Origin: Incurvaria masculella
Lineage: Eukaryota; Arthropoda; Insecta; Lepidoptera; Incurvariidae
Reading direction: 5' to 3'
Length of the DNA stretch: 64,000 nt
NCBI GenBank assembly: GCA_946894095.1
Contig: OX335655.1
Location: forward strand, 13,640,001 to 13,704,000
Shown: piece after piece, positions 53,841 to 63,838 of the stretch
Layout: the number at the start of each line of letters is the position of its first letter
Position numbering within the stretch: the stretch's first letter is position 1
Notes under the pieces: generated by a model
Told to the model about the DNA's origin: nothing
The model's database searches: none
Seen by the model: only the letters and a program-made list of their open reading frames with translations
Position numbers and translations under genes: made by a program

Positions 53841-54173
53841 GGCATATTTGTGACAGAAAATCTTAAAATAATAATAATTGTAGACACATCATAAAACAAT
53901 CATTTTGAAAGGTTTGTTTGTATTTTATTCGACTTTAAAACAATAGGCGGCGGCAATGTGTGATAACCCTAGCGCAAGCCGCATTCCAGCGACAATATTG
54001 TGTGGAGGGGCGGGTGAACGACGACGCGTTTCATCTCGCCGCCCCGCCGGCAATGAGCGACGTAATAAATTAGGATGAAACGACAATTAGGATGAAAATT
54101 TAAAAATTACTATCGGAGAGTGCAACTTCTGTGCGTAGCACTATTAGTTATTCTGTGGCAGAATTTATGTTTA
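53841..54173. other. Small CpG-rich patch, no gene recognised
   Basis: 53945-54065 is CpG-rich (GGCGGCGGCAATG, CGCCGCCCCGCCGGCAATG). No coding motif; possible unmethylated patch or GC-rich repeat. Confidence 0.3.
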
Positions 54174-54715
54174 ACTAGCTCTGGTACCCGGCTCCGCTCA
54201 GGTCAATATCGTTTTGGACTAAAGTCGAGATGAACTATTTTCTGTATAAAAAGTAGCCCATGAGGCAGGTCCAAAAGGCCGGTCCACGGCAATGTATATC
54301 TATTTTCCCAAAAATCAAGATCGGTTGACCCGATTGAAGAAAATTATTAATGCTTTCAATTTCTTGCATGCATTTACACATTGGTCCTAACCGCATGGTT
54401 TTGACCAATGTAAAGAGATGGTCTTCACCACTTTTCAATGGTTTTAGAATACCGGACCCCAACACCGGGAGCGCGTGTGCGGTGGCGACGCGGTGAGGCG
54501 ACGCGGTGCTATGAGATGTTTAACTGAACTAAAAATTTGATATCTATTGATTTTGTAGGTCGATTTTGATATAATTACATTTAAATGTTACTCAGACGAT
54601 TGCTTCAAATGTTTCGGTAATTATATGTTTTATAAAATGAGTGCCTTTTGCGTGATGCGCGCACAAATGAACAGACAAACCGACCAACAAACATTACAAA
54701 ATAATTTTTTTAGGT
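54174..54715 (-). repeat. Dispersed repeat with CCGGCTCCGCTC end
   Basis: Begins AGCTCTGGTACCCGGCTCCG at about 54177, then a GTAGCCCATGAGG segment, and ends GCGTGATGCGCGCACAAATG with ACAGACAAACCGACC. Related to 26340-26640 and 36612-36657 in the opposite sense. No RT motif seen; the 76-residue frame at 54235-54465 is not convincing. Confidence 0.45.
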
Positions 54716-55304
54716 TCTAAAACTTGTTCCTCCGTCTCCCAGTATATATATTTTTTGAAAATCTTTTATGTACAGATACACTAAGTGTACGATTTTATTA
54801 TATGTAAAGAAAAGATTACCAAGAAGTGCCAAGATTTTTTTGAACAAAGTCCCAGAAACAAATGTTATATCTCGTAATACAGTTGGCTGAATTTACCATA
54901 CATACATACCTGCATATCTGCACATACCTATTTAATTTACGTAAAACACAAAATGAATTGGAAAACCTATTTTTAATAGTTCTACACAAAATTTTGCAAA
55001 TGGCTGGCGGTCATTCAGAGATGTACATTCATACCTACCTACCTTCCTCCTTCCTTGACCTTATTAACAAACTTAAGAACTCCACCTCACGTGACCTATG
55101 AACTTTTTGTAAGCTTCCCAATCAGAGCTGCGTTACCCTCGGGTCTGAGTGGCAACACAGGGAGACCCAATACACGTAAGCATCTTAGCTCTGATCCCAA
55201 TCTCAAGGTCTGCTACAGTAAATGATACTAAAGAGGAGACAATATTATTTTCGTCTGAAATAGATAATTTAAACTAAGAAAAAATATTTCATGGTTGTTT
55301 TGAA

Positions 55305-56175
55305 GTAGCATTGGACTGGATGGAAAACACGGACAATTTTTCATGCCGCTTCGACCATATTTTTAACCGACTTCAAAAAAGGAGGAGGTTCTCAATTCGT
55401 CTGTATGGTTTTTTTTTTATGTTTGTTACCTCATAACTTTCGCCTGGGTGAACCTATTTTGATGATAATTTTTTTATTTGATAGCTGGTGCTTTCCATGT
55501 GGTCCCATTTTAATTTGTTTTAGTTCTGACAATGATGTCCATGAAAAAATCATAAAAGTCTTAAATTTGTATTAATTAGGTGCGGGAAAAATGGACGAAA
55601 AACTCAACCGATTTCGATGATTCTTTTTTTATTGGAAATGACGTGTACACATTTGTTAGTGTGCTTCAGATTCACTGAAAATAAACAAATAAAAAAACTT
55701 TTAACAAAAAAAGTAACTGACTTCAAAGAAAAAGCACTAAAAAGTAAAAAAAATAATTGCAATTTTTGTAGTTACGATTATTGTTATTTTTTGAGTCGGT
55801 GTCAGCCAAGGTAGCCAAGGTTCTCTTGACTGGCGCAGCGCGTGCCCGGCTGACCCCGACTCTAAAAATAACAATAATCGTAACTACAAAAATGGGAATT
55901 ATTTTTCTACTTTTTAGTTTTTTTTCTTTGAAGTCGGTTACTTTTTTTTTCATCCAATTCGATGGTAACAACCCGGGTGGGCTTAAGCCCTACCACCTAG
56001 TAGGGGAAGGGGACCTACAGTTTTACATGGATTCCGAACCATGGAGAAGCTCGCATTCGTGACGAAATGCACTTATCTGAATGAGAAAGAAAGTGGTGCA
56101 TGAAGGGGGCGAGGATTTGAACCCAGACCTCTGGTATGCTAGTCTAGGCCCCGCGCCACTAGGCTACGAGCCGCT
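55305..56175 (-). mobile_element. tRNA-derived SINE split by AACCGACTTC insertion
   Basis: The SINE body (GCATTGGACTGGATGGAAAAC ... TGCCGCTTCGACCATATTTTT) stops at 55362 and resumes at 55950 (CATCCAATTCGATGGTAAC ... GCTACGAGCCGCT). About 590 bp are inserted at the T-rich site, with a TTTT-like duplication possible. Confidence 0.8.
55363..55949 (+). mobile_element. AACCGACTTC element with terminal hairpin
   Basis: The left terminus AACCGACTTCAAAAAAGG (55363) and the right terminus TTTGAAGTCGGTT (about 55927-55939) form short inverted repeats. The last 230 bp is itself a long hairpin: 55711-55807 pairs with 55848-55942 with few mismatches, leaving a 40-bp loop. It may be one MITE, or a hairpin MITE inserted next to an older copy. 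Coding frames across it are antiparallel shadows. Confidence 0.6.
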
Positions 56176-56370
56176 CAAGGTTAAACTGTACCCTTCTTTA
56201 CTTTCTAGATGGTTAGAATTAAACGATGTTAAGAAAAAACGATGGTCGAAAAATGCTCTAAGGTCGAAGCGGCAATGACAAGTTTTTGGTGTTTTTCACC
56301 AAGTTCAATAGAGCCGTGCAATATCGGGATGGTCTTGGCATCGCACCTAGTTCCCAGGTGTATTGGGGGT
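56176..56370 (+). mobile_element. Degenerate SINE body, plus strand
   Basis: GGTTAAACTGTACCCTTC, CGATGGTCGAA, GGTCGAAGCGGCAATGACA, AGCCGTGCAATATCGGG, GGCATCGCACCTAGTTCCCAGG: a decayed SINE body abutting the split SINE head to head. Confidence 0.6.
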
Positions 56371-57102
56371 TATAGATAGATATGTAAAGTAAAAAATATA
56401 TATTGTATTAAAAAAATATTTTAAGTACTAAAAAAGTCGGTAAGGCAGTCTCCCTAGAAAGGAAATACTTTCTCCATTTATCAAAGAGTATAATAATGTT
56501 TTAAAGTTTTACGAGCGTCACAGCGAAGGCTACCCTACCGGCAGTGTATCTCGAATATGATGACCATGCACATCGCTTGCCGCGACGAGACAATGAGCCC
56601 AAATTATCCTGTTTTCGGAAATATCACCACCGTGTTATCGCGGATAAAAAATGATTTCCATCCCAGACTCTCACACGTGTACATGTCATAATATGTCACT
56701 CCACACGGCGACAGGTTACGTATATCCGCGGTATCTTGCAGTAACAGCTGATCTTGTTTTATCCATTTCACCCACAAAACACACTGAAAGAATTATGTGC
56801 AACTGTTTACTGTTTTAGCACAGTTATAAATCACTGATTTATGGTCAAGTATTTCTCATTACTATTCATGTAAGTATCTATTGATGAGCCAAAACAGTTA
56901 ATATTAAACAGTTATTTTAACCGATTGTGCAGAACCGTTTGGTAAAAATAACACATGTGACAGGTCAGATGATTTTGAAAAGGTTATTCAAAAGTAAGAA
57001 GGGAAAAAATACTAAGCCTAGAAAAAAACTGACGCAATTAGGGAAACAGTAAGAGAAAACAGTTCTTGCACACAATTAAAAAAACAATTAGTACATTTAG
57101 AA

Positions 57103-57455
57103 TGTTCGACCCATACAATGTTTTTCTACACAGAATACAAAAAGTATTGCACTTTTAGGCACGAATTCGTCAAAAATATTAAATATAGCCATAGTAGTTG
57201 CAGCGAAAACATATCCACAATTTCAGGTTTAATGGTTTCGTTGTAATTGCCGATTAGAAGTTTTACACCGTTAGATGGCGCTGTTAAATAAAAATCGTAT
57301 TTAAATAAATTGTAACAAAACCAATAATCCTGAAATTATGAAATTATTTTCGCTGCAAGTAATATGACTATATTAAACTTTTATTATTAATTCGTGGCTT
57401 AAAGTGCAATACTTTTTGCGTTATGTGTGCAAACAATTTTATATGGGTCGGAACA
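57103..57455 (+). mobile_element. Inverted-repeat MITE, TGTTCGACCCATA ends
   Basis: TGTTCGACCCATA at the left and TATGGGTCGGAACA at the right. The arms of about 145 bp pair imperfectly (AAAAAGTATTGCAC / GTGCAATACTTTTT; TTGCAGCGAAAA / TTTTCGCTGCAA). The loop is GATTAGAAGTTTTACACCG and following. Non-coding. Confidence 0.75.
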
Positions 57456-57458
57456 GCC

Positions 57459-57937
57459 TTAAGGCGCTAGGACTAGCCAACTACTCGCGCCATACAAATG
57501 CACTTTTTAACAAATGTAATAGTATGTAGTGAAACGCTTCAGCAAATCCAAATAGAACTCCAGACTGTTAATGGATTGTTAATATTTTTTGATTCCATCA
57601 TTTATTTAAATAATAATAAAAATAAAAAAGTTGATTTTTCTCATTGGAAATCTGAAAGTAATTCGATTTCTAGATATAAGCACAAACAGCATATATGCAT
57701 AAACAAAAAAATCCATTAGCTTTTAGATTTCTACATTTAGTCAAAAAAGTTCGGAAATGGACACCGTTTCCGCAATGTATTTTGTATAGAAAAAGGAAAC
57801 ATACATTAACGAAAATAGGTTGATTCCTAGACAAGGAATCATATATTGTAAGAATGACACTTATAATCGTCAGACTTAGTTAGTTAACTTGGGGTGCCTC
57901 GTCTAACTTTGCGATTTGGCTAGTACCAGGGCCTTAA
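57459..57937 (+). mobile_element. TTAA-flanked MITE, GGCGCTAGGACTAGCC ends
   Basis: TTAA at 57459-57462 and 57934-57937. The terminal repeats GGCGCTAGGACTAGCCAA and, reversed, GGCCCTGGTACTAGCCAA mirror each other. The H copy at 32 kb reads AATTTAAGGCTAACAG at the equivalent place, consistent with insertion at a TTAA. A different family from the GGTGGCCCA MITE. The frame 57498-57719 is not convincing. Confidence 0.75.
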
Positions 57938-58052
57938 GGCTTACTGTTTTCACTCTGTTGGGTAACTGATTTAATTGGTTGGCTCTATTTTTACGTTACA
58001 AGACAGTTGTTATTATTGGAATTACAGTTCGAACTGATTATTTGTTTCAGTG

Positions 58053-58589
58053 CAGTGACTAAATGTTCTGTAATTTTATCACACCGGCGAAATAAGGATA
58101 CGAATAACGGTAACGTTCCTCGAATGGAGAATATTTGTGAAGCATAATAATAGAAAGCTTGGGGGCAGAAATGGCAACCAGATGATGCTTATTTTTGTAT
58201 TTCAATTGACCATCTCTTAGTTATAAAACGAATATTTATCAAAGAGTTTGCATGAACCTCCACTGCAAAACTAGACCATACACTCGAGTTACAAATGAAG
58301 ACGTCACATTCCGGGAAAGTGGCACTATTTCTCCCGTGCCCTTAGTCTCCACTAAAGACGAACGGCTTGACGTATTGGTCCTAGAATGGCGACACGTACG
58401 TCAGAATGTATGGTCCGCCACCAAGACTTCTGGCACGTGCCACGATACTCCGCGCGTCGTGTCGCGTCCACGCGTCTCCATTAGCGCGGGAACACGACAC
58501 CGCGTCCTCGAGGCGAGTCCGCAGCTCTGCTAATGAAGATAACTCCTTTGTGTGGCTGTCTCCATGAAGAAACGCGACCGGATAACTTT
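58053..58589. other. Unrecognised; CpG-rich open frame
   Basis: A 93-residue plus-strand frame (58252-58533) crosses a CpG-rich patch (58380-58520). It has no recognisable domain and no start context I can support. Confidence 0.3.
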
Positions 58590-58816
58590 TACGACGATTG
58601 GAATAAATTGCCAGAAGAAGTGATAAGTGCTAACTCAGTGAACAGTTTTAAAAACAAATTGGACAAATATCAAAAACGAGAAGCAATAAATAAAAACTAA
58701 ACTTCCAAAAAAAACTTTACTTGCAAAAATATTAATACAGTGCACTCAATAATTAAAATACACGCATCAGCTTGTAGCTGCTAGTGTATATAAAATTTAA
58801 TAATAATAATAATAAT
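58590..58816 (+). pseudogene. LINE ORF2 C-terminus with (TAA)n tail
   Basis: WNKLPEEVISANSVNSFKNK then LDKYQKREAINKN and a stop: the characteristic extreme C-terminus (WNxLPxxV...FKxxLDxx) of CR1- or Jockey-like non-LTR retrotransposons. A short 3' UTR and (TAA)n at about 58799-58816 follow. A 5'-truncated remnant. Confidence 0.8.
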
Positions 58817-59018
58817 TTCATTGCCCGTGCTCACTGCATTTCTTCCCGTGCATTTCGTAAAATGTCACTAAACTAAAAATTCGTGGTTCGGATTAAAATA
58901 ATTAAAATTAAAACCGTAGGTCCTAGCTGCTCGTGTATGTGTCAGTATAAGGATTTACAAAAGTTATTTTAAACTGGAAACTGTTATTATTTTTAAGTAT
59001 TCGTCCAAGAAGTTTTTA
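58817..59018. other. No recognisable feature
   Basis: AT-rich; nothing supported. Confidence 0.3.
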
Positions 59019-59515
59019 TTGTTTATTGTTTATTCATCATCCATAGACTCTGCACTCGGACTTGTCATATTGTATCATTAGCCAGTTCGGTAATCCCAGC
59101 GAAGAACTGGCAAGAAACTCCGCTGGTTTTTTTTTCAACGTCCACTTAGTCTAAGTTTACATAAGTATATAGAATAACAGGTAAAAACGCTAACTAATAT
59201 GAATTGACAAGCATCGATAATTAATGTCATAATGTCATAATAGTATACTATATAATAATAGACAAATATTAGTTTATTTGTAAAGACCATGCCCGCCATC
59301 TAACTAATGTGCGTTTTGTAGTAGTGTATGTAGTTTTAATACTATTATTTCTGTCATGAACTACTGCAGTGACCTCTAAACAAAGAGTCAAAATAAAAAA
59401 TACATTATAGTTTTATTCAGCTTAAAATAACTACATAACTAATATGGTTAATATTATGAATGTTATGTTAATATTATGAACTTTAAATGCTACCACCTAC
59501 AGAAAATTAAGAGTA
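59019..59515 (-). repeat. LINE 3'-end repeat (family C), longest copy
   Basis: Minus strand. It ends in AATAAACAATAAACAATAAA (59019-59038 reversed), with TGCAGAGTCTATGGATGATG, GAACTGGCTAATGATAC, CTTGCCAGTTCTTCGCTGG, TAGTTCATGACAGAAATAA and, furthest upstream, TCTGTAGGTGGTAGCATTT. The shorter pieces at 5170, 6885, 37440 and 48110 are parts of this. Non-coding; the parent element is not identified. Confidence 0.6.
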
Positions 59516-59611
59516 CAATGTTTTGATAGCCAGCTGTGTAATAATATACGAATAAGATTCCTGTAAGACATTTTGACCAACACCTGCCATACATGTACAT
59601 GGTTTTGAAAG

Positions 59612-60008
59612 TTTTTTTTTTTTTTTTTTTTTTTATGTGACTGGACATGGATGGCTAATACCACAAGTTCTGTCATGGTATTAGCCCAACACACCACATG
59701 GGAACTAGGTGCCATGCCAGGACCTTCCTTATATTGCACGGCTACATTGAACTGGATGGAAAACACGGACAATTTTCATTGCCGCTTCGACCATCGTTCA
59801 TCCAATGCGATGGTACCAACCCGGGCGGGATAAACCCTACCACCTAGTAAGTAAGGAAGGGGACCTACAGCTTAACGTGGAATCCGAACCACGGCCAGCC
59901 TCTCTCAACGGTCTAATGGTCACCCATCCAAGACCAGACCGGACCCAGCGTTGCTTAACTTCGGAGAGCGATCGCCGAAGTCTCGCGCCACTGGGCCACT
60001 GAGGCTAA
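59612..60008 (-). mobile_element. 5S rRNA-derived SINE, full-length copy with long poly(A)
   Basis: On the minus strand: the 5S-type head (60008 to about 59895; GAAGTTAAGCAACG, TTGGATGGGTGACC), then the shared body and tail, then an uninterrupted run of about 23 A (59612-59634). The long homopolymer and few differences from 9198-9580 suggest a recent insertion. Confidence 0.9.
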
Positions 60009-60506
60009 CAATTAGGTTATTTTATTTTAATTAGTTTATTACTAATTACTTATGTATCACTCCTACGGGTATTTTATTCTACTACGCCGCATAAGTATTT
60101 CTTCGGGTATGACTTGCGTCTTGCATGGTTTTTAGCCAAGAGAATGACCATGAAGCCGTGCATACATTGCTTTGATATTAGGTTAGATTAGAATAGGATG
60201 GGTTAGGTCACAATGTTCGTTCAAGCTTTTGAATGTCTCATCTGCTCTAATTTAGTTAGACCAAGTGCACTAGGCGATCTTCATGTCTTATTTGTAAGAT
60301 TTGTAAGAGAGGCAAAACCTTCTTTGCATCTGTGTAGCCTCTCTATATCCTTCCTTATATTTTTCTTTCTTTTCAGTTCGGCTTCAATTTTTAATATTGG
60401 TTTTAAATGCAATTTTCCAATAAAGACCGTTGAGGAATTATATTCAGCGCGAAATTATAGACTAAGCTTTTCTAGAGATTTGCAGCTTTCTTAAACACAG
60501 TTCTAT
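60009..60506. other. No recognisable gene
   Basis: A 93-residue plus-strand frame (60213-60494) is hydrophobic and phenylalanine-rich in the middle, but I recognise no domain. Confidence 0.35.
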
Positions 60507-60770
60507 TTATACACGGTGTTAATTTTTTTCGCAACATATCTATTTGAATACCGATTATTTAACTATTTCATATACTGATTATTTTGTGGTATTAAAAGAT
60601 TAAATCTAAAATAGTAAAAAAAAAATTGCAGATTTGATCTAAATGTTTGCCTCAGCGACAGTTTCCCTTTGGAATGGTGTAAGCACGCCATGTGTACGCG
60701 CCACTGCCAAAGTCACGCGTTTGCTGTCTCGCAGCTGACTGCGCGCTACTTTGGTTAACACCGTGTATAA
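60507..60770 (+). mobile_element. MITE with TTATACACGGTGTTAA ends
   Basis: Perfect 16-bp terminal inverted repeats TTATACACGGTGTTAA (60507-60522) and TTAACACCGTGTATAA (60755-60770) enclose 232 bp, AT-rich at the left and CpG-containing at the right. Non-coding. A TA edge hints at Tc1/mariner-type mobilisation. Confidence 0.75.
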
Positions 60771-61389
60771 GCTGCGATTAAATATAAATATATATTTTTT
60801 TGAGAATGAAACTTCCGAGATCATGATATTTCTGATACAACAACAACAAAGGAACACAGTTGAAGGCAGAATAAAAGTTCTCAAATATTCTGATTAGTTA
60901 ATATTTTTACATCACACTCATAATAATAAATTCAAACAAAAATCTTCAATAAGTCACGTTGTATTTTATCCACAATACTTTCTCCTCCTTTCGTATAGCT
61001 TTAAGCTCTGCAACTGGTCCATTTTAATCTCGCTGAGAGAATGCAGCCAGCGTAGTCTCGTGAATCCAATATGTGTCGTCTTATACAGTTCGCCGTTGCG
61101 CCAATCGTCTGGAGGCGGCGGCGACCTTGGCAGAAGCATTATTTAGCTGCTGCTGTTAAACCTACCGGCTTCTACTGTCTAGACAAGATTGCGGCAGATG
61201 TCGCGTCAAGATTCGCAGTGCCCAATTGGTAGACCAAAAAAAATATCTTCCCCTAGACAATGTTAAAGCTTAATTAGTAACATCGTAATTGCAACTTAGC
61301 CATGGCGTAATTCAAACATACATTTATCAAAATCTTAAAGTAATTTATTATTATATTGTATCACATTTTTTTATAAATTCACTGATACG
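60771..61389. other. No recognisable feature
   Basis: Nothing supported; a short CpG-containing patch lies at about 61080-61140. Confidence 0.3.
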
Positions 61390-61665
61390 CCAAAGCACCA
61401 AGGTCACTGACGTTATGCATAGGGTCGCTAAACTCAAGTGGTAGTCACGTATGTAGCAGAGATGACCACAGATGGAGCACTGAAGTCTTGATGTCGAGAC
61501 CCTACAGAGGGAAAAGAAGCGTCGACAAACCGCCAGCACGTTGGTCAAACGATATACGTCAGAGAGCAGGTGACAACTGGCGAAGAAAAACGGGAAACCG
61601 CACAACTTGGCGAAGATTGGGGGAGGCCTACGTCCAGCAGTGGATAACAAAAGGTATTACTATCT
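61390..61665 (+). pseudogene. RTE-type LINE C-terminal fragment, diverged lineage
   Basis: Frames give HRVAKLKW, DHRWSTEVL, GKRSVDKPPARWSNDIRQR and GDNWRRKTGNRTTWRRLGEAYVQQW, the RTE C-terminus. The sequence differs from the other three copies in the middle (RAGDNWRRKTGNRTTW), so this is a separate RTE lineage. No TGAC tail. Confidence 0.8.
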
Positions 61666-62058
61666 GAGGTTCCTGACACGGCCTCCGACGGGGTCCAATT
61701 GTAACTCCAAACCATCCAGGAACCCACTCGCACACACACTAATCGACTAGCCATGTGAACTAGTTTGTAAGTATCAATGAATAAATAATACAATGACAAA
61801 CTTGACAACGTTTCTGCTGGGCTCTTCTTCGCCAGAAGTAATTGAACCAGCAGAAAAAAAAATAACGAATCCGAGTGTGTAATAAACATCTTATGGAGAA
61901 AATCAAGAAAATGAAACACAAAAATGTCATCAAAATCATTCCAAAGGTTTTAAAAGAGTTCAGTGGCATACACACGTACCGAATAGGTTATTTTCTCGTT
62001 GGGGTAATATCACCCTAAAGAAGATTTTAGTGATTCATTACAGGTTAATAAGAAAAAA
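61666..62058. other. No recognisable feature
   Basis: Might include the 3' UTR of the RTE fragment; the minus-strand frame at 61545-61919 is antisense and unsupported. Confidence 0.3.
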
Positions 62059-62325
62059 CCGGCCAAGAGCGATTCGGACTCGCACACGAAGGGTTCCGTA
62101 CCATGGTACAAGATCTAACATAAAAAATCATGTTTTTTTATGGTTTATATATTTTTTTTATTTTGCCTATTTCTTATTATAGCGGCAAAATACATATCAC
62201 TCTGTGAAAATTCCAGCTGCCTACCCATTACGGTTCATAAGATACAGCCCTACAACAGACAGACGGACGGACGGACGGACGGACGGACGGACGGACGGAC
62301 GGACGGACAGCGGAGGCTTGGTAAA
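62059..62325 (+). repeat. GACG-microsatellite repeat, copy g, expanded tract
   Basis: CCGGCCAAGAGCGATTCGG head, TATAGCGGCAAAATACATA, CAGCTGCCTACCCATTACGG, then an uninterrupted (GGAC)n of about 48 bp (62261-62308), the longest pure tract in the window, and GCGGAGGCTTGG. The final hairpin is missing. Confidence 0.85.
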
Positions 62326-62457
62326 AGGGGGCACACATAATTCGTTTTCAAAAAAAATGGCTGTCGTCAAATACCCGTGTCAAATACGGTGTACTTATTT
62401 TATTCGTTGGTTATCTGACAGACAAGCATCGAGTATAACTGAATGTCCTTTCTAGTT

Positions 62458-62697
62458 TCGCCGGGATCGCATGGATAAAAATGTGGTCGAAGCGGCAAAC
62501 ATTTACCAATTTTTCAATCAAGTACTGCACTGTAAGCATTGAATGTAAGTAGGTAAATGTGCTCATAAGGGACCTGACATTAAATTTCAGAACGAAGGAA
62601 AAACATATAACACCTAATTCCTACAGAAATACTGTGTGTCCGGCTTATATCATGACATTGGTATAGTTTTAACCATCCATGTCTAGTTACATAAAAA
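62458..62697 (+). mobile_element. Degenerate SINE body and tail
   Basis: ATCGCATGGATAAAAATGTGG, GGTCGAAGCGGCAA, AACACCTAATTCCTAC, TTATATCATGACATTGG, AACCATCCATGTCTAG, ACATAAAAAA: an old SINE without head. Confidence 0.65.
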
Positions 62698-63009
62698 ATC
62701 TTTAAGTATACTTATAATGTCGTGCCATAAGAACAAACTGTCAGAAGTAAAATTTGGAATAAATGGGTAGTTTTTTACAGTGTATGTACGTAGTAATATA
62801 TAATATGTCAATGGTTTTTAAGCAGTGTTGAAGGCATTGCCATATATATCGTTGAAGGCTAGCTTTATTGTAGAAGGATAGCTTTTTAAGTCAGCGGCAT
62901 GTGAGCAGATATTTTCTAGGTAACTCCAAGAGCTTTCATCGGCACGGCGAGACTAGTGTGCATAGTAGGAGCGGTTGGGGCGCCGGTCTGCGTGTGCGCC
63001 CCGAGCTCT

Positions 63010-63237
63010 GCAGGTCTATTCCTGGCATTCAGTAATCAGGAATCAGGAATCCTGAGTCTATAAAATAGCTTTTGTAGCGGTTTTCGAAACTATTTTCTTG
63101 AAGAAAATATTCCGGAGCATAATTTTTTTAATCAATCAAGGTTTTCCGTAGAAAAACTCGCTTTGAAAATCGCTATAAAAGTATTCTAGTCTCAGGATTC
63201 CTGATTCCTGATTACTGAATGCCAGGAATAGACCTGC
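63010..63237 (+). mobile_element. CAGCAGGYCTATTCC MITE, copy 4, perfect ends
   Basis: The first 47 bp (63010-63056) and last 47 bp (63191-63237) are exact inverted repeats beginning GCAGGTCTATTCCTGGCATT. The arms contain the internal short tandem AATCAGG. 228 bp, non-coding, youngest-looking copy of the family. Confidence 0.85.
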
Positions 63238-63427
63238 TGAACGAACTGAATTCCGGATAAAGAAAGTGCAGATTTCTGAGCACGGAACTTCAATAATTGT
63301 CTTGCACGCAGTACTTCGTAAAGGTCACATACGTAGCACTCGTTATCGTAAATCAAGTATGAAAATATGTATGCTTAGAACTATCGTACCGATTAGAGAT
63401 TGTACCATATGATGCCTCCGGAGAGTA

Positions 63428-63838
63428 GGTGTGATCAGCGCCGGATTTCATACCGTGGAAGCCCTTCGCCTATGGAAGATTTTCGCCCCCTCCGAAATCG
63501 GATCCAAGTTGCTTGAATAAGCGAAAATGTGTTCGATTTTTTTTTTCAAATAAGCAAAAAAAAGCTCATGCAGCCGATGGCCGTCGGAAACTTTTGGCGG
63601 AAATGTGCTCGGTTTCTTTTTCGAATGAGCAAAAAAAAGCCACACGCATCCAACCGATTTGGAGTTGAATGGTCGGAAATTTTTGACCAAGAAAATAAAA
63701 GTTCGTCATTTTCTATGAAGTAACTGCAATCAGAACGCAAAATTCCCCATATTCACTCACATTTGGCCGCCCCGGTAATTTTGCCGCCCTAGGCCCGGGC
63801 CTACTCGGCCTATAAGGTGATCCGGCCCTGGGCGTGAT
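63428..63838 (+). mobile_element. hAT-type non-autonomous element with 8-bp duplication
   Basis: The element 63436-63830 starts CAGCGCCGGAT and ends ATCCGGCCCTG. It is flanked by GGTGTGAT (63428-63435) and GGCGTGAT (63831-63838), matching at 7 of 8 positions. CAG...CTG ends and an 8-bp duplication are the hAT signature. Internally a segment near 63525 (AAATGTGTTCG, T-run, AAAAAAAAGC) is repeated at about 63603. Antiparallel small frames here are not genes. Confidence 0.8.

Larger units (their letters stand above)
56782..58052 (+). mobile_element. Family H element, copy 2, with two nested MITEs
   Basis: CACTGAAAGAATTATGTGC at 56782 and ATTTGTTTCAGTG at 58052 are its ends. The interior matches 32213-32926 but is split by inverted-repeat MITEs at 57103-57455 and 57459-57937. 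At 57050-57052 it retains the uninserted TAA target used by the CRE MITE in the other copy. Confidence 0.7.

Noticed and set aside
58252..58533. 93-residue plus-strand frame
   Set aside because: Open because of local CpG-rich composition; no motif and no support for a start.
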